A stretch of 64,000 nt of DNA from Phycisphaerales bacterium (GTDB taxonomy: Bacteria > Planctomycetota > Phycisphaerae > Phycisphaerales > SM1A02), in assembly GCA_029268515.1 (NCBI GenBank), contig JAQWNP010000010.1, forward strand, positions 124,001-188,000. The letters are read 5' to 3'. A program made the translations under genes and the position numbers. Of the stretch, positions 53,831 through 62,917 are shown piece by piece (within the stretch, counting starts at the first letter, position 1; each line of letters begins with the position of its first letter). A model generated the notes under the pieces. It made no database searches. It was given only the letters and a program-made list of their open reading frames with translations, and was not told the DNA's origin.

Positions 53831-54777
53831 TGTGCTGCACCGCCATCACGATGCCAGACCTTTATTTCTCGCTCAAGAACAATGCCAAATTTCTCCGCTA
53901 CTGTACTTTGGACAAGTTCTAGTAACTTTTCCACATCAGTTGCGGTTGCCTCAGGTTTGGTGATGATGAAGTTGGCGTGCTGCGTGCTGATAAGTGCGCC
54001 GCCAATGCGTGCACCTTTAAGCCCAGCCTCATCAATCAACTGTCCAGCCGTGCCATAATTTCCTGATCTATCGGACGGGGGATTCTTAAACGTGCAGCCA
54101 GCTGAGTGATCAGAAAGTGGTTGAGTACTCTTCTTGAAAGCAAAGATTTCTTTAACTCGTTTGCGGACCTCAATCGGATCTGCTGCTTGCAGGCAAAATG
54201 TTGCAGCCAAGATGATAGGGTCTTTAATATTGCAGGACCGGTAGCCAAAGTCTATTTCACTTCGATCGTAGGTCCGTAGCTCGCCCTTATTTGTAAGGCA
54301 ATCAACTCTCTGGAGCTGATCACTGATCGTGCCAAATGCACCGCCAGCATTCATTCGAATCGCACCGCCGACGGATGCTGGAATACCAGCCATTTGAGTC
54401 AGCCCATCAAGACCTCTTCGAGCTGCATCCATCAACGTTTTGGCCATGTCTGCTCCAGCCATTGCCAATAACAGTGTCTTATTTCCATCTGGACTAAAAG
54501 TCGTCTGCCGAAGTGCTGGTGCGTCGAGCTTGACCACGACACCATCAACACCTTCATCAGAGACAAGTAGATTGGCGCCTGCTCCCAGAATTCGAATGGG
54601 TGTTTCTGTTTGCCGACAGCGCCGAAATAGTGCTAATAGATCATCGATTGATTTTGGTGAGACAAGCACATCGGCTCGCCCGCCAATGCCATACCAGGTC
54701 ATGGCGCCAACGTGCGCATCAGGAGTGGCGTCGACGTCTAGGTCACCAAAGAGGTTAGAAATGCCTGGTTCGATCAA
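53827..54777 (-). CDS. murB: UDP-N-acetylenolpyruvoylglucosamine reductase
   Basis: A 316-residue FAD enzyme that reduces UDP-GlcNAc-enolpyruvate to UDP-MurNAc with NADPH. 'WYGIGGRADVLVSPK' and 'ILGAGANLLVSDEGVDGVVV' bind FAD. 'ASVGGAIRMNAGGAFG' is the central block, 'SAGCTFKNP' supplies the proton donor position (Cys where Escherichia coli has Ser), and 'ISTQHANFI' and the late 'EREIKVW' Glu close the active site. This Cys form matches the shorter type II enzymes. It stands two bases after the murC stop and overlaps ddl. Confidence 0.95.
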   Translation of the reverse strand: MIEPGISNLFGDLDVDATPDAHVGAMTWYGIGGRADVLVSPKSIDDLLALFRRCRQTETPIRILGAGANLLVSDEGVDGVVVKLDAPALRQTTFSPDGNKTLLLAMAGADMAKTLMDAARRGLDGLTQMAGIPASVGGAIRMNAGGAFGTISDQLQRVDCLTNKGELRTYDRSEIDFGYRSCNIKDPIILAATFCLQAADPIEVRKRVKEIFAFKKSTQPLSDHSAGCTFKNPPSDRSGNYGTAGQLIDEAGLKGARIGGALISTQHANFIITKPEATATDVEKLLELVQSTVAEKFGIVLEREIKVWHRDGGAAQ

Positions 54778-54779
54778 AA

Positions 54780-56279
54780 TTATGGTGCTTTCAGAAAGTC
54801 ATGTGCGACTTGATCGACAGGTCCAGCGCCCATAATGACAACTAACTCGCCACCACGGGTCGTGGTAACTAGATATTCAACAATCGCGTCAAATGGATAC
54901 AAGTGTTGTGCCTTAACGCCTCGGTCTCGCAAGCGATCGACTAAATCTCTGGCACTGATCTTATGGCGTTCTATTTCAGAGTCACGCACAAAATAAATCT
55001 CAGGCACAATGACCTCATCTGCCAGGGAAAAGCTCTGGGCAAAGTGGTCCAATAGGAATCGGGTTCTACTGTGCTGATGTGGCTGAAATACACAGATAAG
55101 TCGACTGGGGTTATGTACGTTACGGACAGCACGAAGTGTCTTCTCAATCTCCGTTGGATGATGCCCATAGTCGTCATAGATAATGACTTCGCCATCGTGC
55201 AAAGATCGCTTGCCAAGTAAATTTGTTCTGCGATCAAGGCCTTTAAAGTCACTCATGGCGTGAGCAGCTTCTTCCCAATCCGCCCCCAACTGATGTGCAA
55301 GAATCACCGCCGCAGAGGCATTGAGTGCGTTGTGTGCACCAGGCATTTGATTGGTCCATTGGCAAATCCACCTGCCGTTAGAAAGTAGACCGACTCGTTG
55401 GACAGAATTGTCATAAACCACTTGATAAGTGGCTTCAGGATTAAAACCAAAAGTCTCAACTTTACAACTGAGCCCTGGTGTCACCGTATTGCGATGTGCA
55501 TCTTCATGGGCAATGAGTAATAGTCCACCTTGTTGAGCAGTAGGAATGAGCTGAGCAAAGCCTCGGAACGCTTCAACAATTGCTTCGAGTGAACCATAAA
55601 TATCGAGATGATCTTCTTCGAGGTTATTAATTAAACCAATAGTTGGGCGATGATGGTGGAACGAGCGATTGAATTCACACGCTTCACACACCAAAATGTC
55701 GGCCTGATGTTTATTGGTTTGACCAACCCGACTTCCACCGCCAGTCTGTGGACATGTGGCTCCGATGATAAAGCTGGGATCTAAATCACAGGCGAGAAGG
55801 ATATAGCAGAGCATGGCTGTGGTCGTGCTCTTGCCATGAGTGCCAGCAATGGAAACGCCCAGGCGACCGATTTGCACGCGGCCTAGCATTTCGGCATAGG
55901 TTGTTACAGGCGTGCCCAGATTATTGGCGGCCAAGACTGTTGGATGGTCTTCCGGAATGGCAGCAGAAATGACCACTTCATCAATTTTGGCCATCTCTGA
56001 CATGCATGACGCGGGCAAGCTGGTATCGAAGGAGATTTCGATGCCACGATCTACTAATGCATCAGTTGTGGCTGAAGCGGCCCGATCGGAACCAGAGCAT
56101 TTGGCCCCTAGCTGTGCCAGAAGCCCTGCAAGCCCACTCATTCCACAGCCTCCGATGCCTACAAAGTGGAGGTGACGGGACTGCAATGACTCGGCCTGCT
56201 GACGATCTGATGCTGCAGCATTGCTTGGTTCTACGGCTTCATGCGCGGTGGAGGGCATATAAGGCTTTCTATCGACCAC
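54780..56279 (-). CDS. murC: UDP-N-acetylmuramate--L-alanine ligase
   Basis: A 499-residue Mur ligase that adds L-Ala to UDP-MurNAc with ATP. 'HFVGIGGCGMSGLAGLLAQLG' is the UDP-binding N-domain. 'GTHGKSTTTAMLCYIL' is the ATP loop, 'EACEFNRSFHHHRP' and 'NNLEEDHLDIYGS' are central blocks, and 'IYDDYGHHPTEIEKTL' starts the C-domain. The GTG at 56279 gives about 30 extra N-terminal residues over most MurC; ATG at 56258 is an alternative. First gene of the leftward wall and division row; divergent from the regulator gene with a spacer of about 90 bases. Confidence 0.95.
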   Translation of the reverse strand: MVDRKPYMPSTAHEAVEPSNAAASDRQQAESLQSRHLHFVGIGGCGMSGLAGLLAQLGAKCSGSDRAASATTDALVDRGIEISFDTSLPASCMSEMAKIDEVVISAAIPEDHPTVLAANNLGTPVTTYAEMLGRVQIGRLGVSIAGTHGKSTTTAMLCYILLACDLDPSFIIGATCPQTGGGSRVGQTNKHQADILVCEACEFNRSFHHHRPTIGLINNLEEDHLDIYGSLEAIVEAFRGFAQLIPTAQQGGLLLIAHEDAHRNTVTPGLSCKVETFGFNPEATYQVVYDNSVQRVGLLSNGRWICQWTNQMPGAHNALNASAAVILAHQLGADWEEAAHAMSDFKGLDRRTNLLGKRSLHDGEVIIYDDYGHHPTEIEKTLRAVRNVHNPSRLICVFQPHQHSRTRFLLDHFAQSFSLADEVIVPEIYFVRDSEIERHKISARDLVDRLRDRGVKAQHLYPFDAIVEYLVTTTRGGELVVIMGAGPVDQVAHDFLKAP

Positions 56280-56369
56280 CAGGCATGAGTCCTATGCAGA
56301 AAGGATCCAGACACCCTGGGTCAGCGGCAGACTTCCGCCCTGGTGGTGCTTCACTACAATAGCAGCCAT

Positions 56370-57755
56370 ATGAGCGAACAGCAGCTAAAACCCGTACTGA
56401 GTGTCCAGGTCTTGATTGTAGATGATGAGGTTGAACATGCTGAGGTCATGGCTGAAGCACTTCATCGGCCTGGCCATGTCTGCACGATCGTCAATGGGAC
56501 TCAAGCCGCCACCGAAGAACTTGTTCATGGCAGTTTTGATGTCATCGTCACTGATCTCGTAATGGAGACAGAGACCTCTGGCTTGGATGTTCTACGCATT
56601 GCCCAAGAGCATCAAGAGGATGCTGAGACGATCGTGGTGACAGCACATGGAGATGTGGCAACTGCCAAGGCAGCTCTGCAAGGTGGCGCCTATGACTTCA
56701 TAGAGAAGCCACTCGATCTGGAGGTCTTCCGAAATCTAGTTGATCGTGCTGCAGAAACAGTTGTGCTGCGTCACCAAAATGCATCGCTTCGAGGCCAAGT
56801 TGCCGCAGCGCATGGTTTCGAAGGCATCGTCGGAGAGTCGGCCGCTATTCGAAAGGTTATTGCTACGATCAAACAGGTCGCGCCCAGTAATCTACCCGTT
56901 CTTATTACTGGTGAGTCGGGCACGGGTAAAGAGCTTGTTGCTGCAGCGATTCACCGTCTCTCCAATCGCGCTGAAAAGAGATACGTGACTTTTAATGCGG
57001 CAGGGCAAAGTGAGACACTTCTTGAAGATCAGTTGTTTGGCCATATTCGAGGTTCCTTTACTGGGGCAGATCGAGATCGCGAGGGTGTCTTCGAGTATGC
57101 AGATGGTGGCACACTCTTCTTAGACGAAATCGGTGATATGCCCCTGACCATGCAGGCCAAGCTTCTGCGTGTGCTTGAGACTGGTGAAATCGTGCGTCTT
57201 GGCGAGAACGCTGCTCGAAATACTGACGTTCGATTTGTGAGCGCGACCAATCGGGATCTCAAGACGAGATCTTCAGAAGGCATCTTCCGAGAGGATCTCT
57301 ATTTTCGAATTAAGGGTGCAGAAATACATGTGCCACCACTTCGTGAACGACGCGATGATATTCCGTCGCTCGCAAATCATGCGGCGTTGCGATACTCATC
57401 AGAGCTTGAAAGACCTGTGCCAATTTTCTCTGATCCAGCCATGTTACGGTTGGTGTCTTTCAGTTGGCCAGGTAATGTGCGGCAACTGATGAATGTTATT
57501 CAGCAAATGGTTGTGACCTGTCAGGGCGAACACATTGAGCTTCGTGATGTGCCTGATGATATCCGTCATCCAGACGATGATGATGAGCATCAATCCGTCG
57601 GAAGCCTTGCGGGCGTTGGTCTTGACAAACTAGAGAAAGAAGCGATTCGTCAGACCTTGGCGATGACTGCTGGGAATCGTGAGCGGGCAGCAGATATGCT
57701 CGGGATTGGTGAGCGCACGCTGTACCGTAAGCTGAAGGACTATGGTCTAAAGTAA
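56370..57755 (+). CDS. NtrC-type sigma-54 response regulator
   Basis: About 461 residues from ATG at 56370 (an upstream GTG-type start at 56343 adds nine). The receiver domain (about 12-130) has the acidic pair Asp18-Asp19 and the phosphoacceptor Asp62 in 'VIVTDLVM', with the Lys in 'FIEKPLD'. The AAA+ domain (about 150-380) has Walker A 'GESGTGKE', the sigma-54 contact loop 'GSFTGA', Walker B 'GTLFLDEIGDM', and the arginine-finger region 'LRERRDDI'. The C-terminus is a Fis-type helix-turn-helix ('RAADMLGIGERTLYRKL'). It should open sigma-54 promoters on phosphorylation. No partner kinase is encoded in the window. Confidence 0.93.
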   Translation: MSEQQLKPVLSVQVLIVDDEVEHAEVMAEALHRPGHVCTIVNGTQAATEELVHGSFDVIVTDLVMETETSGLDVLRIAQEHQEDAETIVVTAHGDVATAKAALQGGAYDFIEKPLDLEVFRNLVDRAAETVVLRHQNASLRGQVAAAHGFEGIVGESAAIRKVIATIKQVAPSNLPVLITGESGTGKELVAAAIHRLSNRAEKRYVTFNAAGQSETLLEDQLFGHIRGSFTGADRDREGVFEYADGGTLFLDEIGDMPLTMQAKLLRVLETGEIVRLGENAARNTDVRFVSATNRDLKTRSSEGIFREDLYFRIKGAEIHVPPLRERRDDIPSLANHAALRYSSELERPVPIFSDPAMLRLVSFSWPGNVRQLMNVIQQMVVTCQGEHIELRDVPDDIRHPDDDDEHQSVGSLAGVGLDKLEKEAIRQTLAMTAGNRERAADMLGIGERTLYRKLKDYGLK

Positions 57756-57776
57756 GCTCTTGAGTTTCTCATGAGC
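57756..57776. terminator. Hairpin between convergent genes
   Basis: GCTCTTGAG (57756-57764) and CTCATGAGC (57768-57776) pair with one mismatch around TTT. It fills the 24-base gap between the regulator stop and the end of the pseudopilin gene. It lacks a T-run, so a shared terminator role is tentative. Confidence 0.35.
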
Positions 57777-57779
57777 GAG

Positions 57780-58328
57780 CTACGGTGATGTGACCCCGAC
57801 AAGATCAGTAATCGAACCAGTCATTGGCGCGACATCGAGCTGTACCCAATCATTGCCACAATGAAGTGTAATGACAGACTCACTCATTGGAGGAAATACG
57901 GCGCCATTCATGTCGAAGCTAAGCCGACTATTAGGCAATGAGGCTGCGTCAATCGTCACTCCGTTTGCTGCTGCCAGCCGACCTTCACCTATGGTCATGA
58001 GGTACGCATCACTAGTACTGTTGAGAGAAATAGGTGTGTCTGGACTTGCTGCTGCTGCAATCCAATACTGCGTGCCTAGCTTATTAAATTGAATAACCAT
58101 CGGATCAGATGGATTCGTCATTGTCATGATCTGTGTTAGTTCGATATCAGATCGTAGTACGGTTGCAGCTGATCGAGCTTGTAGTAGGTCGTCACCTTGG
58201 GTGGCAGGAATAATCATTGCAGCGATGGAAGAAATGATCGTGATCGTGACCATTAATTCAACGAGCGACATGCCTCTTCTTTTTAGTAAGGCGTGCGAGT
58301 TACAATTGTTTTTCAGTAATTGATGCAT
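57780..58328 (-). CDS. GspH/FimT-like pseudopilin
   Basis: A 182-residue type IV prepilin-like protein. The cleavage motif is 'KRRGMSLVELMVTI', with the cut after Gly19, Met at +1 and Glu at +5, followed by the hydrophobic helix to about residue 42. The later domain is beta-rich ('MTIGEGRLAAANGVTIDA') as in GspH/FimT minor pseudopilins. It would be exported, processed by a PilD-type peptidase and placed at the tip of a pilus or type II secretion pseudopilus. It is last in a leftward row of four genes; the machinery itself (ATPase, inner-membrane protein, secretin) is not in the window. Confidence 0.85.
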   Translation of the reverse strand: MHQLLKNNCNSHALLKRRGMSLVELMVTITIISSIAAMIIPATQGDDLLQARSAATVLRSDIELTQIMTMTNPSDPMVIQFNKLGTQYWIAAAASPDTPISLNSTSDAYLMTIGEGRLAAANGVTIDAASLPNSRLSFDMNGAVFPPMSESVITLHCGNDWVQLDVAPMTGSITDLVGVTSP

Positions 58329-58330
58329 GG

Positions 58331-59899
58331 TTAGGGTGCCTCTTCCCAGGTCGTTACTTGGGTCCCATAGACGATGAGTTCATAATCAACCTCGTTGGGT
58401 CTTGGTGTTGCGGGTGACGCTTCTTCAGGATTTGAAGATGATTCCGCATCTGATTCAAGTGATGGATCTGTCATGGGTAGATCATCAATGCTTGCCAGTG
58501 AGCAGAAGTCTGGCCGAATGTGACCAAAGTCATCAAAGAGGGGGCTGGTAGATGTTGTGTAGCCACATTCCTGATCAAGGCTATGATCGTAAAAGACACT
58601 TGCGTGGTTTCTAAGCTTGACTCTTCGAGCAGCAATTCGACCGTACAACGCACTAAAGCCATTCATTTCAAAAAGGGCGCCAGGCGCATAAACACTCGCT
58701 TTGATAACGGAGAGTCCAGTGACTCGCCAGGGTTCGCCGAGCTGCGCGTCAGGAAGTGCAAAAATTTGGATGCGATCAGGATTGATCCATTGAGCTGAGC
58801 CATTGACATTGAAGATGTTGTTAAATCGACGTTGTCCAATATAGGAATTATGAACTGTCGCACCACGACCCACAAAAATCCGTAGAGAAGCATCCGGGGC
58901 TAGCTCAATGGCACTTAGCTGCATCCGAAGCTTGCCAAATATGATGAGGTTAACATCGCCTTTAATAAGCAAATTTGCACCGGCTCTCAGGTGGGCATTA
59001 TCTGCAACCGTATAGGTTCCACTGAGAAGCTTGCCTCGCGAGAAGCGTTTCATTTCTAAGCTTAGCATTCTTGAGGGTGGTTCCTGACGACTCCAAAAGC
59101 TTGTGATTGAGGCATTCGTCGCGCCCTCATCTTCGGTCGGTGCAAGTGCACCAGGATTCGGTGATGGGGGCATCGGAATCTTGTCTTTAGTAGAGGCTTT
59201 GGCAATCGGTTGGCTTTGCTGTGAGTACAGAAGGCTTCCTGAAGCTCCTTGAGCAAAAAAGAGAGTGGCATCGATTGCGGCAGCGTTATGTCCAACCTGA
59301 ACGCTCATTGCATTACTTGATCTTGTTCCTAACTTGATACGGCGCCCAAGTGATGCGAGCGGAGAGCTAGACCATCTTGTGAGTGTAGAGTGATCTCCAA
59401 GGTCAATCTCTTCAGAAGAGAAAATGACAAACTCGCTCAGATCAACATCCACACTTCCATCACCGGCGTCGGTAACACTGGCGATTGCAGATGCGGACTG
59501 GCTAATATTTCCTACTGTAGCCGTAGCCGTAAGTCTGACATGAGTGGTGCTTTCATTCGGAATGTCATCACTCTCAAGATCACGGATATCAATCGTTACA
59601 TGCCCGGTGCCAAGTGGTAAGTTTGTTGTAATCGCACCATCGTTATGATGTTCACGCCAATTGGCATCCGTTTCAAGAATCGCAGCAGCCAGTTCTATTC
59701 CAGCATCAGCAGTCCAGCGTGCTTGCACAGCTGCGGTCACATTCTGCCCGATGATTGCGGAGTTATCTCGGCTGACGAGGTATGAGAACGTCAATGTTGA
59801 AGCAATTGCCAAGCTCATAATGACGAGCAGCATCGCAACACCGCGTCGTGTTGTGTCACATCTATCTAATGTCAGTGCATAAGAAGAATTCGAAGTCAT
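58331..59899 (-). CDS. PilX/GspK-like pilus-associated protein
   Basis: A 522-residue protein. 'RRGVAMLLVIMSLAIASTLTFSYLVSRD' is a prepilin-like N-terminus lacking Glu at +5, as in GspK and PilX-type members. A helix 'AAVQARWTADAGIELAAAIL' follows, as in PilX N-domains. Residues about 160-440 are strand-rich with repeated hydrophobic and polar alternation ('NAHLRAGANLLIKGDVNLIIFGKLRMQ'), suggesting a beta-helix such as seen in surface-exposed pilus tips; this is inferred. The end is acidic and Pro/Ser-rich. GGAGG lies seven bases before the ATG, inside the stop region of the preceding gene. Confidence 0.75.
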   Translation of the reverse strand: MTSNSSYALTLDRCDTTRRGVAMLLVIMSLAIASTLTFSYLVSRDNSAIIGQNVTAAVQARWTADAGIELAAAILETDANWREHHNDGAITTNLPLGTGHVTIDIRDLESDDIPNESTTHVRLTATATVGNISQSASAIASVTDAGDGSVDVDLSEFVIFSSEEIDLGDHSTLTRWSSSPLASLGRRIKLGTRSSNAMSVQVGHNAAAIDATLFFAQGASGSLLYSQQSQPIAKASTKDKIPMPPSPNPGALAPTEDEGATNASITSFWSRQEPPSRMLSLEMKRFSRGKLLSGTYTVADNAHLRAGANLLIKGDVNLIIFGKLRMQLSAIELAPDASLRIFVGRGATVHNSYIGQRRFNNIFNVNGSAQWINPDRIQIFALPDAQLGEPWRVTGLSVIKASVYAPGALFEMNGFSALYGRIAARRVKLRNHASVFYDHSLDQECGYTTSTSPLFDDFGHIRPDFCSLASIDDLPMTDPSLESDAESSSNPEEASPATPRPNEVDYELIVYGTQVTTWEEAP

Positions 59900-60537
59900 G
59901 GCAATGCCTCCGGTGGTGAATGGAGGCGAATAGCAGCAGACGTGGCCACTTCGTAGGGGATGTCATTGGTCTGGAATGCCAAACGTACGAGTAACTGTCG
60001 AGCTTCGTGTGGCAGGTTGCTACTGATATAAATGTTTAGATTATTGATTGCATCAGAAAGTAGACGCGTATGAACTAGATCCTGTTGACGGTAGTGAGAG
60101 AGAACAGTGTCCCAGGATTGGTTAGGGGCGTACTCTTGATCAGCTAAGAACTGGGCGCCTTCGCTCCAATCATCTGGAAGCTGTATAAACTCTACGATGA
60201 GAGAATGAGAGCTTTGGTCAAAAGTGATCCAACGAATTTCACTTGCATGAACAGTGTTGCTTTCGCGATCGTCATGGAACCAGATGACAGCAGTCGTATC
60301 AGTCACGTCAAGAATGCTTCGCGCTGGTGCAATATATGCAGCTAATCGTGTTTGTACGGCATTGGCTCTTAGCATGACCGATCGCGCATCGTGACGAGTC
60401 GTGATTCCTGTGGCAACAGAGCCACACATTGCTGCAATGGCAGCCGTAATAAGTGTTGTTATTGAGATCCCGAGAATGAGCTCAAGTAAAGTGAGGCCTC
60501 GGCGAGCAGAATGAGAAAAAGAGGTCGATATCATCAT
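59896..60537 (-). CDS. GspJ/PilW-like pseudopilin
   Basis: A 213-residue prepilin-like protein with motif 'ARRGLTLLELILGISITTLI': cut after Gly, Leu at +1 and Glu at +5, then a hydrophobic helix to about residue 35. The mature domain has the beta-strand layout of GspJ and PilW ('TDTTAVIWFHDDRESN', 'EIRWITFDQSSHSLIVEFIQ'). It overlaps both the upstream and the downstream gene by four bases. The three other pseudopilin-like genes of the row should form a minor-pilin tip with it. Confidence 0.83.
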   Translation of the reverse strand: MMISTSFSHSARRGLTLLELILGISITTLITAAIAAMCGSVATGITTRHDARSVMLRANAVQTRLAAYIAPARSILDVTDTTAVIWFHDDRESNTVHASEIRWITFDQSSHSLIVEFIQLPDDWSEGAQFLADQEYAPNQSWDTVLSHYRQQDLVHTRLLSDAINNLNIYISSNLPHEARQLLVRLAFQTNDIPYEVATSAAIRLHSPPEALP

Positions 60538-60989
60538 GCTTGCGGCTCCGGAACGAAGCGCGTTAGCTCAATGAGTGATCTTTGCTTCTGGTCTTCAATC
60601 CAGACGGTCAACATTTTTCCCTGAATCACTACGCTCAGATCATCGACTGCTAATGACATTGCAGAGACTGTGGCATACCGAGCAAGACCATCAAAGCTAG
60701 CGGGCAGCACATTGCCATCGATAGCGATTAGGTTTCCATCTTCTTCGGACAAGCCATTGAATTGATTGAGTTCGTTGTAAGGTGTTGCGACCATTCTGCC
60801 CAAGAGCGCTTCAGCAGCCAGTGCTGCAGCAATATTTTTCCGAGCCTCGATGGAGTGTTGTTGTCCAGCTGTGATCGCAGTGGTGACTGCGAAGACAGCG
60901 CCCACCAAGATACTGGTGGCCATCAAAGCCTCAATGAGCGTGAAGCCACGATGGCGAGACCTTGGGGTAATTTTTGTGTGAGATTCCAC
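60534..60989 (-). CDS. GspI/PilV-like pseudopilin
   Basis: A 151-residue prepilin-like protein with 'RHRGFTLIEALMATSILVGAVFAV': cut after Gly, Phe at +1 and Glu at +5, as in classical type IV pilins. The next helix 'RKNIAAALAAEALLGRM' is typical of GspI/PilV ('A-x-x-x-A-(E/D)-x-L-L-x'). The start is GTG at 60989. It is the first gene of the leftward row and is divergent from the LptF-type gene; the spacer 60990-61252 should carry both promoters. Confidence 0.83.
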   Translation of the reverse strand: MESHTKITPRSRHRGFTLIEALMATSILVGAVFAVTTAITAGQQHSIEARKNIAAALAAEALLGRMVATPYNELNQFNGLSEEDGNLIAIDGNVLPASFDGLARYATVSAMSLAVDDLSVVIQGKMLTVWIEDQKQRSLIELTRFVPEPQA

Positions 60990-61252
60990 GATACAATCTT
61001 CCTACGACTTTTTGCATCCGTTGAGACGCATCCACCTTGATCATCGAATTGACTGGTGCCCGGCCATAGGATGTCTTGAAATGTCTCAACGAGAGTGTGG
61101 CCAGAGGCCCCACCAGCCCTCATAACCGGCATAAACCACCATAGATTGGGTGTCCGATAGCAAGTAGGGATGTTGCTTGCGGCGCGGAAAATGGGCTCTC
61201 CTTAATGAGCCGGATGTGGCTTCGCTGGTACGAATGGTGGGAAGTGGCCATA

Positions 61253-62884
61253 ATGTGCCCAATGCTTGGCATTTTGAATCGCTACCTGGTCTTTGATCTG
61301 GCCAGGCTCACCATCCTTACCACAGCTATCCTTGTGACCGTCATCGCGTTCGGCGCGGCTATTAAGCCACTCTCGCTAGAAGAACTTTTGACGCCCATGC
61401 AGACGCTGAAATATATCGCCGTCGCAACGGTGCCGATGATGCAGTTTGCGCTGCCATTTGCTGCAGGGTTTGCGGCAACCGTCACATTTCATCGAATGGC
61501 ATCCGAAAATGAAATTTTAGCGATGAGCGCTGCTGGCCTGAGTTATATCCGATTGTTCACGCCAGTGTTCAGTATGGGAATTGTACTTGCCATCATCATG
61601 GTGATTTTAACGCAGTGGGTTATTCCTCGCTTCTATGGCTACATGGGTAAATTACTTGCAACAGATGTGGCACTCTTGTTGGAGCACTCCATTCGGCAGG
61701 GCGTTCCCTTCACAATCAATGATCTCCAAATCTATGCGGATGATATGGAGGTCATTGAAGATCCAGCTGATACTGAAGCAGATACAAGGCTCATACTGAA
61801 TCGGGTTGCTGCTGCTCGAACAGGTTCTGATAAGCGACCTGAGACAGATGTTACTGCAGCGCAGGCTGTTATTGACATCTACTATCGAAATGGCCGAACC
61901 TACATGAAGATGTTGATGACTGATGCCGTTTCTTATTCTGATGTATCTGGCGAACTAAGAGGTGCTCGTGAGATTGAACCAACGCGAGCGATTATTTTGC
62001 CGTCATTTCTCGATGATAATCCTCGCACAATGACGCGTGGACAGCTTCTGGTTCTCCGTGAAAACCCCGATGACTTTGATCATGTTGCCGTTGCACGACT
62101 CCGTCTTATGGACTCGATCGAGGAAGCGATGGCCTGGAAAGAAATCAACCAGCATCTGTCTATAGATCATTCGCAGCGGCTCATTGGACGAGGCCAAAAT
62201 CGATATTCCTATGAGGTGGAGGCAGACTCTCTGGTCAATGGTGTTTTGAAAGCGAAAGGTCAGACTGTCAAGGTGACTCAATACGACCAAGGTGAGCCTG
62301 TCCGGCGATTTGAGTCTTCAAATGCAAGGCTCAACCGAGATCCAGGAAGCCCGGTAGATTCACTTAGTTTCAACTTGATCATGCGTGACGCGACCGTACA
62401 CCAGATTCCTAGCGGTGGGGTCATCAATGAGCGCCGTGAGCAAATATTTGGCCCACTTGAGGTGGCAGGTATACAAGAACAAAGAATGATAGATTTTAGT
62501 TCTGCAGAGCTTGAAGAGATTGTTCAGAAGATCGATGCTCCATCAGAAAAATTAACCCTGGCTGCAAAGCGCCTGCGATACCGAATTGCCGAACTACAAA
62601 ATGAGATTGAGAGTCGCTTGCAGACGCGATATGCAATTTCTGTGACGGCACTGTTACTGGTGATGCTGGGTATGGTTCTAGCGATTTATCTAAGAAACAG
62701 TTTGCCGCTATTTATTTACTTGTGGGCGTTCCTTCCAGCATTAGTGGATTTGCTAGTCATCTCTAGTGGAGCCCAGTTGATGCGAGATGGGCAGGTCATT
62801 TTTGGTAGTTTCCTAATGTGGATAGGAAATGTAGTGTTGTTTGTCGCTATATGTATTATCACATGGATCATAAATAGGCACTAG
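61253..62884 (+). CDS. LptF/LptG-family permease (long form)
   Basis: About 543 residues from ATG at 61253 (an ATG at 61205 adds 16 polar residues; GGGAAG lies eight bases before 61253). 'MLGILNRYLVFDLARLTILTTAI' opens with the first helix, and 'FALPFAAGFAATVTFHRMASENEILAMSAAGLSYIRL' is the second-third helix block with the E-(L/I)-x-A-x-x-A-x-G-(L/I)-S signature of LptF/G. Three C-terminal helices follow residue 480. The periplasmic part between is about 180 residues longer than usual and contains an extended acidic helical insert. The family pulls lipopolysaccharide from the inner membrane with LptB. A second member follows after 33 bases. Confidence 0.88.
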   Translation: MCPMLGILNRYLVFDLARLTILTTAILVTVIAFGAAIKPLSLEELLTPMQTLKYIAVATVPMMQFALPFAAGFAATVTFHRMASENEILAMSAAGLSYIRLFTPVFSMGIVLAIIMVILTQWVIPRFYGYMGKLLATDVALLLEHSIRQGVPFTINDLQIYADDMEVIEDPADTEADTRLILNRVAAARTGSDKRPETDVTAAQAVIDIYYRNGRTYMKMLMTDAVSYSDVSGELRGAREIEPTRAIILPSFLDDNPRTMTRGQLLVLRENPDDFDHVAVARLRLMDSIEEAMAWKEINQHLSIDHSQRLIGRGQNRYSYEVEADSLVNGVLKAKGQTVKVTQYDQGEPVRRFESSNARLNRDPGSPVDSLSFNLIMRDATVHQIPSGGVINERREQIFGPLEVAGIQEQRMIDFSSAELEEIVQKIDAPSEKLTLAAKRLRYRIAELQNEIESRLQTRYAISVTALLLVMLGMVLAIYLRNSLPLFIYLWAFLPALVDLLVISSGAQLMRDGQVIFGSFLMWIGNVVLFVAICIITWIINRH

Positions 62885-62917
62885 CGAGCTAAGAGATATA
62901 CGGAACACAATTGATTT

